Below are positions 36,731 to 44,431 of a DNA stretch of 64,000 bases, in pieces. The notes under the pieces were generated by a model, which was given only the letters and a program-made list of their open reading frames with translations, was not told where the DNA came from and searched no databases. The DNA is from an uncultured Oscillospiraceae bacterium (lineage in GTDB: Bacteria; Bacillota; Clostridia; Oscillospirales; Acutalibacteraceae), in NCBI GenBank assembly GCA_910588935.1, contig CAJUSM010000005.1, positions 1 through 64,000 of the forward strand. The letters run 5' to 3'. Position 1 is the stretch's first letter; every line of letters begins with the position of its first letter. The position numbers were made by a program, and so were the translations under genes.

Positions 36731-37531
36731 ATGGCGTACCACTGGATCAACCCCAAGGATTTTTCATTTAACTGTCTCCTGCTTATGGACCGGTACCTAA
36801 TCGAGCAGATTTGCGCTCCAGGCGGTGAGGACTATGGCAAAAACTTGGCCATCGCGCTGGCTTATAACCCTGCCGTGGCCTGGTATTGCCAGGAGAAAGC
36901 CCCTGGAACCGCTGGGGAGGTGGAACGGCTCGTCGCCGCCTCGCCGGCTGGCTGCACGCCGGAGCAGGTGCGCGGTTCCGAGTGCTTTGTCCTGGACCGG
37001 CATGACTGGGCGGTGGTCTATGTGTATCCTGAACTCATGGAGCGGCGCTGCCCGTACATTTATAACTGGGACCCGGCACGGCTTTTCGAGTTGGCAGATT
37101 TTACAGGCAAACTGGTGCTGGACGTGGGCGCGGGAACCGGCAGGCTGGCCTTTGCCGCGGCCCAAAAGGCCAGGCATGTGTACGCCAGCGAGCCGGTAGA
37201 CCGCCTGCGGGAGTATATGCGGGAAAAGTCTGCCCAAACAGGGGCCGGGAACATTACGGTGCTGGACGGTGTTTGCGAATGCCTGCCTTATGAGGACAGC
37301 ACCTTTGACATTGTTATGGCGGGCCATGTGATTGGGGATGATTACAGCCGGGAACTGGCTGAGCTGGAGCGGGTGGCAAAGCCTGGGGGCTGGGTTCTAA
37401 ATTGCCCCGGGGAGGATGACCGGCAGTGCAGCCCGGACCAGGAGCAGATCCGCCGGGGCTACGAATGCCTGCCTTATGAGGGCAAGGCAGGGGTAACGGT
37501 TTACCGGTACCGGAAGCAGGTACGGAAATAG
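36731..37531 (+). CDS. Class I SAM-dependent methyltransferase
   Basis: A 266-residue protein. Residues 1-115 are an uncharacterised N-terminal part. Motif I is VLDVGAGTGRLAF near 128, motif II is YASEPVDRL, and the post-motif FDIVMAGHVIGDD with ERVAKPGGWVLNCPG completes a methyltransferase-11-type fold. It sits between argD and argF on the same strand and may share their control. Substrate unknown. Confidence 0.82.
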   Translation: MAYHWINPKDFSFNCLLLMDRYLIEQICAPGGEDYGKNLAIALAYNPAVAWYCQEKAPGTAGEVERLVAASPAGCTPEQVRGSECFVLDRHDWAVVYVYPELMERRCPYIYNWDPARLFELADFTGKLVLDVGAGTGRLAFAAAQKARHVYASEPVDRLREYMREKSAQTGAGNITVLDGVCECLPYEDSTFDIVMAGHVIGDDYSRELAELERVAKPGGWVLNCPGEDDRQCSPDQEQIRRGYECLPYEGKAGVTVYRYRKQVRK

Positions 37532-37564
37532 GACCGGCAAAAAAGTAAAAGAGAGGTTAACAAA

Positions 37565-38467
37565 ATGAAGCATTTACTCAAGCTGCTGGATATGACAGGC
37601 GAGGAGATCATTGAGGTGCTGAACCTGGCCGATCAGCTGAAATATGAGACCAAGCACGGCATTGAGCACCACCACCTGAAGGGGAAATGCCTGGGCATGA
37701 TTTTTGCCAAGTCTTCCACCCGTACCCGGGTGTCCTTTGAGGTGGGCATCAATCAGCTGGGGGGCTATGCGGTGGTGCTGAACTCCCAGGGCTCCCAGAT
37801 CGGCCGGGGAGAGCCGGTACAGGACACGGCCCGGGTGCTCTCCCGGTATGTGGACGGCATCATGATCCGAACCTTTGAGCAGGCAGAGGTAGAAGCTTTG
37901 GCCGCGCACGGCAGCGTGCCGGTGATCAACGGCCTTACCGATTTCTGCCATCCCTGCCAAGTGCTGGCAGACCTAATGACGGTGCGGGAGTTTAAGGGGG
38001 CGCTGGAGGGGCTGAAACTGTGCTTTATTGGCGATGGCAACAATATGATGAATTCCCTGATTGTAGGGGGCTTGAAGGTGGGCATGAGCGTGTCGGTCGC
38101 CTGTCCGGAGGGATACCGGCCACCCCAGGAGATTCTGGATTTTGCCAAAGATTACGACTGTTTCCAGCTGACAGACTCCCCCATGGAGGCGGCAAAGGAC
38201 GCGGACGTGGTGATTACTGATGTGTGGACCTCTATGGGCCAGGAGGAGGAGAGAGCCAAGCGGGAGGCGGCCTTTACGGGCTACTGCGTGGACAGCGCCC
38301 TAATGGCCCAGGCCAAGCCGGACGCCATGGTGCAGCACTGCCTGCCCGCCCACCGGGGAGAAGAGATCAGCGAGGAAGTCTTTGAGGCCAACGCTCATTA
38401 TATTTTCGAGGAGGCGGAGAACCGGCTCCACGCTCAAAAGGCTGTTATGGTAAAAGTTATGGGTTAA
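37565..38467 (+). CDS. argF: Ornithine carbamoyltransferase
   Basis: A 300-residue enzyme making citrulline from ornithine and carbamoyl phosphate. The carbamoyl phosphate site SSTRTRVSF is near residue 46, DFCHPCQ near 128, and the ornithine-binding HCLPAHRGEEI near 258. It is the last gene of the arginine cluster and is followed by a terminator. Anabolic role is inferred from the cluster. Confidence 0.95.
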   Translation: MKHLLKLLDMTGEEIIEVLNLADQLKYETKHGIEHHHLKGKCLGMIFAKSSTRTRVSFEVGINQLGGYAVVLNSQGSQIGRGEPVQDTARVLSRYVDGIMIRTFEQAEVEALAAHGSVPVINGLTDFCHPCQVLADLMTVREFKGALEGLKLCFIGDGNNMMNSLIVGGLKVGMSVSVACPEGYRPPQEILDFAKDYDCFQLTDSPMEAAKDADVVITDVWTSMGQEEERAKREAAFTGYCVDSALMAQAKPDAMVQHCLPAHRGEEISEEVFEANAHYIFEEAENRLHAQKAVMVKVMG

Positions 38468-38473
38468 AAAAAG

Positions 38474-38549
38474 ATGCCGCCAGCAAACCAGCAAGGCTTC
38501 TGGTTCCTCTTGGAACCGGAAACAGGCCGGATTGCTTCCGGCATTTTTT
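38474..38549. terminator. Terminator after argF
   Basis: ATGCCG (38474-38479) and CGGCAT (38539-38544) close an imperfect long stem, with an A run on the left and six T on the right. It lies between convergent genes and may work in both directions. Confidence 0.7.
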
Positions 38550-38565
38550 GCTGAGCTTTTACGCT

Positions 38566-39657
38566 TTATTCGGATGCTTCTGAATCTGTGCTGCTTTTTT
38601 TAATCTCTGGCAGCGCCCCCGTTTCCCGCAGCGCTCCGTACCCCATACACAGCCCTGCCACGTAGAGCAGCACCCAAAAGCTCCCGGCTACCAGGGAGAA
38701 GTACACCCCCGCCATCATGGCCAGGGGGTGTATTCGTACTGTGGAGGCTACCAGCCGGGGCTCAATTACCTGGCGCACACAGGTAATCACCAGCCACCCC
38801 ACTAGCAAACCTCCGCTCCTGGCGTATTCCCCAATCAGTACCTGGTATATGGCTATGGGCGTAAACACAATCCCTGGGCCAAGCACTGGCAGCAGGTCTG
38901 CCCCGCAGGTGATGGCCGCGGTCATTAGGGGGTATGGCAGGCCCAGCAGGTAGAGAATCACAAAAGCCTCGCAAAAGGTGATGCCATAAATCAGCAGGTA
39001 AGAAAGCACATAACGCCCTCCTGCCCCCGAAGAGCTTTTCGCCGCGGCCTTTACATGGGCCATGGCTTTTGAGCTCAGCAGGCTCTTTGCCCAGTCGGCC
39101 AGCGCTGAAAAATTTAGAGAAAAGTAAAAAGCCGCCATGCCTGTAACCAGAAGCATGGTAACGATGGCCGGCAAAGAGGTAAGCAGCCCCAGCACGCCTT
39201 GCAGAATAGGCACAACCAGGCCTGCAGCTTTCCCAGCCAAGCCGGCCAGATCCAGCTCTTCCAGGTTTAGGGCCTGAAGGCTTAGGCCTTGGCAAAAATC
39301 TATGATCTTACTCAGAAAGGCCCGCACCGGTGGGGAGAAATCGGGAAAGCCGCCTTGGGCGGTTCGGGCCAAAAAGGCGCTGATCTCCTTCACCCCATAA
39401 ATTCCCAGCAGGCCCAGCCCAGCCAGCAGCAGGGCCAGAGCTATCCCGGTGGCGAGCCCGGCGGCCAGGCCCCGGTTCATACCCAGCCGCCGCTGGGCAA
39501 AGCGGATTGCCGGCTGAACCGCGGCGGCGGCCAGCAGCCCCAGCAGAAAGGGCAGGGAATAGAGAAAGGTGCTTTTCCACAGCAGGAAAAGGGCGGTGTA
39601 TATCCCAAAATATATGGCCAAAGGGGCTAAGCGTTTTAGCTCGTCTGTTTGTAGCAT
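38566..39657 (-). CDS. AI-2E family transporter (PerM/YdiK-like)
   Basis: A 363-residue membrane protein with about eight helices. Typical elements are the paired N-terminal helices, a hydrophilic central part with LSKIIDFC, and the C-terminal LGLPYPLMTAAITCGADLLPVLGPGIVFTP with GWLVITCVRQVIEPRLVA. Members transport various small solutes; autoinducer-2 export is shown for few. The ATG at 39657 is chosen because a strong terminator (39754-39790) lies inside the longer frame that starts at 39879. Confidence 0.85.
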   Translation of the reverse strand: MLQTDELKRLAPLAIYFGIYTALFLLWKSTFLYSLPFLLGLLAAAAVQPAIRFAQRRLGMNRGLAAGLATGIALALLLAGLGLLGIYGVKEISAFLARTAQGGFPDFSPPVRAFLSKIIDFCQGLSLQALNLEELDLAGLAGKAAGLVVPILQGVLGLLTSLPAIVTMLLVTGMAAFYFSLNFSALADWAKSLLSSKAMAHVKAAAKSSSGAGGRYVLSYLLIYGITFCEAFVILYLLGLPYPLMTAAITCGADLLPVLGPGIVFTPIAIYQVLIGEYARSGGLLVGWLVITCVRQVIEPRLVASTVRIHPLAMMAGVYFSLVAGSFWVLLYVAGLCMGYGALRETGALPEIKKSSTDSEASE

Positions 39658-39753
39658 TGCGGCAAATTTCCCTTCCAAAGCTTCGATATGGTTAATATGG
39701 AGGGATAAAGGGATTTTATGCAAAAAAATGCCCCACTCTGCGAAAAGAGAAAA

Positions 39754-39790
39754 CCTTGGGGGGCTTTCCATATAGGAGAGCCCCCCAAGG
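39754..39790 (-). terminator. Terminator of the XRE gene
   Basis: CCTTGGGGGGCT (39754-39765) pairs with AGCCCCCCAAGG (39779-39790), a perfect 12-bp stem. On the minus strand it is followed by TTTTCTCTTTT. It separates the XRE gene from the AI-2E gene. Confidence 0.85.
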
Positions 39791-39895
39791 AATAGCTGCG
39801 GCATATGCCAGCCTGCTTTTAGCCAAAAAAGGGGAAAAGCGCAAAATAACCCCCAAAAAACGCCCCATGGGCATAGCAACTCTTTACCAAGCCAT

Positions 39896-40147
39896 TTATC
39901 TGTCTCGCCCGGTTAACAGCCACATGACGGATACGTTTAGTATGTCCGATAAGGCCAGCAATTCCATATCTGTCACATACCGAATCTGCCCTTCCAGCTT
40001 AGAAAGGCCGGAGGCGTTTAGATCGACACCCCGCACTTGGAGCTGAGCCAACAGCTCCTTTTGCTTCATACCCAGACCTTTTCGGGAGGCTTCCACTCTG
40101 GCGCCGATTAGGTTTTTGGTACCCAGGGGCTGCCCTCTCAGCCTCAT
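39896..40147 (-). CDS. XRE-family HTH regulator
   Basis: An 83-residue Cro/C1-type protein: LIGARVEASRKGLGMKQKELLAQLQVRGVDLNASGLSKLEGQ is the helix-turn-helix, followed by ITDMELLALSDIL-like helix (VTDMELLALSDIL) and a short tail. The ATG at 40147 has GGTGA six bases upstream; an alternative ATG is at 40159. A palindrome over its own -10 box suggests autoregulation. Transcribed alone. Confidence 0.82.
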   Translation of the reverse strand: MRLRGQPLGTKNLIGARVEASRKGLGMKQKELLAQLQVRGVDLNASGLSKLEGQIRYVTDMELLALSDILNVSVMWLLTGRDR

Positions 40148-40194
40148 AGCAATCACCATCCATAGAATAATTCTTATAACTCTAATATAATCCC

Positions 40195-40213
40195 CTATAA
40201 TATAGTATTATAG
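40195..40213 (-). promoter_or_regulatory. Palindromic operator over the -10 box of the XRE gene
   Basis: CTATAATATAGTATTATAG is a perfect 8-3-8 palindrome that covers the TATAAT at 40207-40212. This is the position expected for a self-repressing regulator. Confidence 0.6.
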
Positions 40214-40235
40214 TGCAGAGTTGATTGAAAATCAA
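40207..40235 (-). promoter_or_regulatory. Promoter of the XRE gene
   Basis: On the minus strand, TTGATT (40230-40235), 17-bp spacer, TATAAT (40207-40212). Confidence 0.72.
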
Positions 40236-40371
40236 CCCTTTTTTGTAAAAAATACAGAGTTTCTGCGGAAGAGTTGGGAGCGAAGCGGGGATGGGAGGTT
40301 AGGAAGAGGGAGAATTTTGGAGAGGGTTCGAAACCAGGTGTTTATGGGGAAAGTGTGAGGCGCCGGTTAGC

Positions 40372-40401
40372 TTTCGGGATGGTCGGGGCTACATCCCGAA
40401 T
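40372..40401. repeat. Palindromic repeat related to 13656-13728
   Basis: TTCGGGATG and CATCCCGAA form a hairpin. Read on the minus strand, AAAATTCGGGATGTAG with one change in the following bases matches the left arm at 13653-13675. It lies just after the end of the minus-strand gene at 40404 and lacks a long T run. Confidence 0.5.
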
Positions 40402-40403
40402 TT

Positions 40404-40940
40404 TCAGGATTTTTTCTTCTGAAACTGGGGCGGCAATTCCCGCTGGAACTTTCCTTTCCGGTTTAGTATTTGATGGGTAAACTTCAAAAGCTCCTCGTCC
40501 ACAGGGAGGCTGTTAATCTCATAGTCATCGTGAACCAGGACAAAATGCTCCATGGACTTATCGTAGAAGAGAACAACAAAGGACATGTCGTCAGTGAGAG
40601 TGCTGCCGCCGAATAACACAATTCTGCCGCAATCCTGATCCAGATGAGTGAAATCCTTCTCGAAGCAGTCGGGTTCCGTCCAGGTGCATCCATACCGCTC
40701 CTTCCCGGACTCATGGAGGAGCTCCATGTCCAGCGTCACCCGGCCGAAAAGCCGGTCGATCCGCCGGAGGCGGAGGGTGATAGAGACAGCTTCCTCCGAA
40801 CCGTCATGGTAAAAGGTCCCCTGCAGAGTCTGTTCTTTGTAGGAGAAGGCAAAGTGCAGGGCCAGGAGGAGCAGGAGGATGGCGCAGCACCAGAGGACGT
40901 ACTGAAAGAAAGATTTCAGGGTTAGCTTTGCTTTCATCAT
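40404..40940 (-). CDS. Membrane-anchored protein of unknown function
   Basis: A 178-residue protein with one N-terminal membrane segment (FFQYVLWCCAILLLLLALHFAF) and an outside domain of beta character rich in acidic residues. No family recognised. It starts three bases after the stop of the small secreted-protein gene, so the two are coupled. It begins ATG-ATG; either codon could serve. Confidence 0.7.
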   Translation of the reverse strand: MMKAKLTLKSFFQYVLWCCAILLLLLALHFAFSYKEQTLQGTFYHDGSEEAVSITLRLRRIDRLFGRVTLDMELLHESGKERYGCTWTEPDCFEKDFTHLDQDCGRIVLFGGSTLTDDMSFVVLFYDKSMEHFVLVHDDYEINSLPVDEELLKFTHQILNRKGKFQRELPPQFQKKKS

Positions 40941-40943
40941 ACC

Positions 40944-41177
40944 TCAGAAGTTTTCAGGGCGAGTAACTTTATGTCTGCCATAATTATAGGAGGAACTGGT
41001 TGTGGAGGCGCTTTCGGATATCAGGATTCTCTGAAGCGCGTCATGGTAATCCTGCATAACCGTCTCGACACTGTACGGACCTGGTTCCTCGCTGGCAAAT
41101 ACCAGATTTCCACATGTTGTGAACATAATTGCCAAAGTCAAAACAAGGGCCACGATCCTTTTTACCTTTCTGTTCAT
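40944..41177 (-). CDS. Small secreted protein of unknown function
   Basis: A 77-residue protein with a signal peptide: MNRKVKR, hydrophobic IVALVLTLAIMF, then TTCGNLVFASEEPG with likely cleavage after FAS. The mature part is about 45 residues, Ser/Tyr-rich (SESASTTSSSYNYG). The ATG at 41177 has GGAGG nine bases upstream. It forms a two-gene unit with the downstream membrane protein. Confidence 0.7.
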   Translation of the reverse strand: MNRKVKRIVALVLTLAIMFTTCGNLVFASEEPGPYSVETVMQDYHDALQRILISESASTTSSSYNYGRHKVTRPENF

Positions 41178-41311
41178 ACCAATAAACCTCCATATAGTAG
41201 TTGCAGTCAAATTAGTTCATATGTATATTGTTGATTTACTGCGACTGCATACAGTAAAATAATTGTACTGTGTTTCTGTATCTATCACCTCTTCACTTAT
41301 TTTGTATCAAT

Positions 41312-41339
41312 ATATTATCACAAAAAAATACAATGTCAA
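41312..41339 (-). promoter_or_regulatory. Promoter of the secreted/membrane protein unit
   Basis: On the minus strand, TTGACA (41334-41339), 16-bp spacer, TAATAT (41312-41317), with a leader of about 130 bases. Confidence 0.72.
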
Positions 41340-41567
41340 CATGAATTGCTTGATTTTTTTAAAATATAGCTTAAATTAGATTTTGTTAAAGATAATTCCT
41401 TTTTATAAAATGTGGGGAAGCGCCTGGAGGGTAGAAAATTTTATTGCATTCCTCCGGTTTCTTTGCGTTACGCTTTTTTCTTAGAAATAGCATTTGTTCT
41501 AGTTTTGCTTTTAAATGCAGCTGCACTGGGAGAGCCTAAAAATTCACTGTACTTTTTGCCCCTTTGC

Positions 41568-41576
41568 TGGTATAAT
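41568..41576 (+). promoter_or_regulatory. Extended -10 promoter of pncB
   Basis: TGGTATAAT is an extended -10 element; no good -35 box lies at the right distance. The leader to the ATG is about 40 bases. Confidence 0.6.
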
Positions 41577-41621
41577 AAAGGCCGGATATTGAAAGAGTTA
41601 AGGAAAGGATGCACTTTTACT

Positions 41622-43076
41622 ATGAGCAGGATTTTCTCTGAACGGGAACTCACGATGCTGACCGACTTTTACGAGCTAACCATGGCCAATGGCTATTTCC
41701 TGGAAGGCTTTCGAGATACGGTCTGCTATTTTGATATGTTTTTCCGCAAGGTGCCGGACAATGGCGGCTTTGCCATAATGGCCGGGGTAGAGCAGCTGGT
41801 AGATTACCTAAAGGGGCTGCGCTTTACCCAGGAGGATGTGGACTATTTGGCTGGGCGCCATATTTTTAGCCAGGAGTTTTTGGAATACCTGCGGGATTTT
41901 CGTTTTTCCTGCGATGTGTGGGCAGTGCCAGAGGGTACGCCTATTTTTCCAGGGGAGCCCATTGTTACCGTGCGGGGCCCGGCCATACAGGCCCAGTTTA
42001 TAGAGACAATGGTGCTGCTGTGCGTAAACCACCAAAGCTTAATTGCCACCAAGTCCAACCGGATTGTCCGGGCAGCCCAAGGCCGGGCGGTAATGGAGTT
42101 TGGCTCCCGCCGGGCTCAAGGCTTTGACGGCGCGGTGTATGGGGCCCGGGCTGCCTATATTGGCGGCTGTGCCGGCACCGCCTGCACCTTAAGCGACCAG
42201 CTCTTTGGCGTGCCGGCCTTGGGCACCATGGCCCACAGCTGGGTGCAGTTGTTCCCCAGCGAGTATGAGGCCTTTAAGGCTTACGCCCAGGCCTACCCCA
42301 GCAATTGCGTGCTACTGGTGGATACCTACAATGTGCTGAAATCCGGGGTGCCAAATGCCATTCGCGTGTTCAACGAGGTGCTGGCGCCCTTGGGCCACCG
42401 GCCGGCTGGCATTCGCATCGATAGCGGCGACATCACCTATCTCTCCCGCAAGGCCAGAAAGCTGCTGGATGACGCTGGGTATGAGGACTGCCAGATTTGT
42501 GCCTCTAACTCTCTGGATGAGTATATTATACGGGATATGCTGGCCCAGGGGGCAAAGGTGGATTCCTTTGGTGTGGGGGAGCGGCTGATCACCTCTTCCT
42601 CGGAGCCGGTGTTCGGCGGGGTATACAAGCTGGCAGGGGTAGAGAACCCGGACGGCAGCATTACCCCCAAGATCAAGATTAGCGAGAATGTGGCAAAGAT
42701 TACCACCCCCTGTTTTAAAAACGTGTGGCGGTTGTTTGACAAGGAGACAGATAAGGCCATTGCGGATGTGGTTACGATGCACCAGGAGGTTATTGACGAG
42801 GAAAAGCCCTATGTGCTCTTTGACCCCAACCACACCTGGAAACGGAAAACAGTAGAAAATTTTCATGCCGTGCCTTTGCTGACTCAGATTTTTAAAGACG
42901 GCCAGTGTGTGTACACCCCCCGGGCCCTAAAGGCCATTAAGGCCTATTGCGCTGCCCAGGTGGACACATTATGGGAAGAGGTTACCCGGTTTGAGAATCC
43001 TCATAGCTACTATGTGGATCTTTCCCAGCAGCTTTGGGAGGAGAAGAACCGGATGCTATCGGAAAAAAACTATTGA
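41622..43076 (+). CDS. pncB: Nicotinate phosphoribosyltransferase
   Basis: A 484-residue enzyme converting nicotinate and PRPP to nicotinate mononucleotide in NAD salvage. Marks are LTDFYELTMANGYF at the N-terminus, EFGSRRAQGFDGAVYGARAAYIGG near 165, and GIRIDSGDITYLS near 265. The ATG at 41622 has AAGGAAAGGAT upstream. NAD kinase is encoded further on at 58841. Confidence 0.95.
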   Translation: MSRIFSERELTMLTDFYELTMANGYFLEGFRDTVCYFDMFFRKVPDNGGFAIMAGVEQLVDYLKGLRFTQEDVDYLAGRHIFSQEFLEYLRDFRFSCDVWAVPEGTPIFPGEPIVTVRGPAIQAQFIETMVLLCVNHQSLIATKSNRIVRAAQGRAVMEFGSRRAQGFDGAVYGARAAYIGGCAGTACTLSDQLFGVPALGTMAHSWVQLFPSEYEAFKAYAQAYPSNCVLLVDTYNVLKSGVPNAIRVFNEVLAPLGHRPAGIRIDSGDITYLSRKARKLLDDAGYEDCQICASNSLDEYIIRDMLAQGAKVDSFGVGERLITSSSEPVFGGVYKLAGVENPDGSITPKIKISENVAKITTPCFKNVWRLFDKETDKAIADVVTMHQEVIDEEKPYVLFDPNHTWKRKTVENFHAVPLLTQIFKDGQCVYTPRALKAIKAYCAAQVDTLWEEVTRFENPHSYYVDLSQQLWEEKNRMLSEKNY

Positions 43077-43109
43077 CAGCCAGGGGGAGCATCCACTAAA
43101 ATAAGAATT

Positions 43110-43650
43110 GTGAGCAAGCCGGGCAGTTGCGGGCGCAAGGCGAAAGCCTGCGTCTGAGGAAAGTCCGAGCTCCTCAGGGCAAGGATAACGGCTAACCGCC
43201 GCCGGGGGCGACCCTAGGGAAAGTGCAACAGAGATATACCGCCAAGAGTTAAGCCCTGAAAGGCTTAGCAGAGAATTTGATCCCCAACGGGAAAGAAAAC
43301 TCTGAAGGAAAGCCCCAAAGGGGGCCTGCCGGAGAGTTGACCCCCCAACGGGAAAGAAAACTCTGAAGGAAAGCCCCAAAGGGGCTTTCCGGAGAGTTAA
43401 GCCCGTCAGGGCTTAACTCTTGGTAAGGGTGGAAAGGCGAGGCAAGAGCTCACCGGCGCATGGGAGACCATGCGGCCCTGTAAACCCTATCCGGAGCAAC
43501 ACCGTGGTACTGGAACCAGCGGCAGAGCCTAAGGGCCTGTCTGCAAGCGTAGCCCTGCGCGGTTCTATGGAGGTGGCGTGAGCCCGCTGGCAACAGCGGG
43601 CCAAGATAGATGACTGCTCAAGACAGAACTCGGCTTATAGACTTGGTCAC
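43110..43650 (+). ncRNA. rnpB: RNase P RNA, bacterial type A-like, with expanded P12-region arm
   Basis: The catalytic RNA that trims tRNA 5' ends. Universal segments are present: GAGGAAAGTCCGAGCTCC near 43157, AGTGCAACAGAGATA near 43222, GGTAAGGGTGGAAAGG near 43422, AGAACTCGGCTTAT near 43625. The ends GTGAGCAAG (43110-43118) and CTTGGTCAC (43642-43650) pair as P1. The length of about 541 nt exceeds the usual 350-420 because of an insertion at 43242-43423: an 18-bp perfect outer stem enclosing two hairpins that repeat with a 61-bp period. Confidence 0.95.
43242..43423 (+). repeat. Expanded arm of RNase P RNA with 61-bp tandem repeat
   Basis: CCAAGAGTTAAGCCCTGA (43242-43259) is the exact inverse of 43406-43423. 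Inside, the unit beginning CCCCAACGGGAAAGAAAAC occurs at 43282 and 43343. Each holds a hairpin closed by AACTCT/AGAGTT (43298-43338 and 43359-43398). A third, partial unit may precede 43282. Confidence 0.85.
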
Positions 43651-43653
43651 AGC

Positions 43654-43679
43654 AAAAAGGGCGCTTTGGCGCCCTTTTT
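43654..43679. terminator. Terminator of rnpB
   Basis: AAAAAGGGCGC pairs with GCGCCCTTTTT; it ends the RNA a few bases after P1 and is symmetrical. Confidence 0.9.
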
Positions 43680-43848
43680 GTCTTTGAGGACTGAAGCTTT
43701 CCGCTAAACCAAATCCTTCTGCAGGGAAAAACTCCTAAGGAACCATCTTTGCCCGTGCTACGGGTGAACAGCTTCTGGAGAGAGGGCGGCGGAGAAAGAC
43801 TTTACCGTGAGTGAATATGAAAATCACCGATTAGAATAAGGAGACACC

Positions 43849-44400
43849 ATGGAAAACAGCAGCATAGTGAAAGAAACAGAACGGCTGATTTTACGTAGAT
43901 ATAAAGAAACCGATCTCCAGGATCTGTTTCAGTATTTATCGGATGAAAAGGTTGTAGAGTTTGAGCCCTATAAACCCATGTCTCTGGAGGAGGCTAGGGA
44001 GAACCTGAAGTGGCGGATTGGGACAGAGGAAATGATTGCCGTGGAGCTAAAAAGTTCTCACAAAATGATTGGGAACGTGTATCTAGGAAAAAGGGAGTTT
44101 GAGGCGCTGGAAATCGGATATGTATTCCACAGAGACTATTGGGGAAAGGGCTACGCGGCGGAAAGCTGCAGGGCTCTTATCCGCCAGGCGTTCTCCCATG
44201 GAATCCACCGGATATACGGAGAATGCGATCCCAATAATCTTAGCTCCTGGAAATTGCTGGAAACCCTTGGGTTTCATCGAGAGGCCCATTTTCACCAAAA
44301 TGTGTATTTTTGGAAAGACGAGAAGGGAAGGCCAATTTGGAAAGATACCTATGTGTACGCTAAGCTGGATACTGACAGAACAGACAATTCCGGCTTTTAG
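43849..44400 (+). CDS. GNAT N-acetyltransferase, RimJ/RimL type
   Basis: A 183-residue acetyltransferase. The start RLILRRYKETDLQDLFQYL is typical of the RimJ/RimL group, and the acetyl-CoA loop is RDYWGKGYAAESCRALI near residue 92. The end LETLGFHREAHF with the Trp-rich tail is usual for the family. It probably acetylates a protein N-terminus or small amine. The ATG has AAGGAGA upstream. Confidence 0.87.
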   Translation: MENSSIVKETERLILRRYKETDLQDLFQYLSDEKVVEFEPYKPMSLEEARENLKWRIGTEEMIAVELKSSHKMIGNVYLGKREFEALEIGYVFHRDYWGKGYAAESCRALIRQAFSHGIHRIYGECDPNNLSSWKLLETLGFHREAHFHQNVYFWKDEKGRPIWKDTYVYAKLDTDRTDNSGF

Positions 44401-44431
44401 AGGCAGTTAATTCCCCCTGGGAGGCCATGGT

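Larger units (their letters stand above)
41178..41621. other. AT-rich divergent intergenic region before pncB
   Basis: No gene is seen; an in-frame upstream extension of pncB (41412-41621) contains its promoter. The region carries the minus-strand promoter of the secreted-protein unit and the plus-strand pncB promoter. Confidence 0.6.

Noticed and set aside
41412..41621. N-terminal membrane extension of PncB
   Set aside because: The stretch contains the extended -10 promoter, and the ATG at 41622 has the ribosome site and family start.
43282..43400. Short CRISPR array
   Set aside because: There are only two 61-bp units, they lie inside RNase P RNA and fold as hairpins of that molecule.
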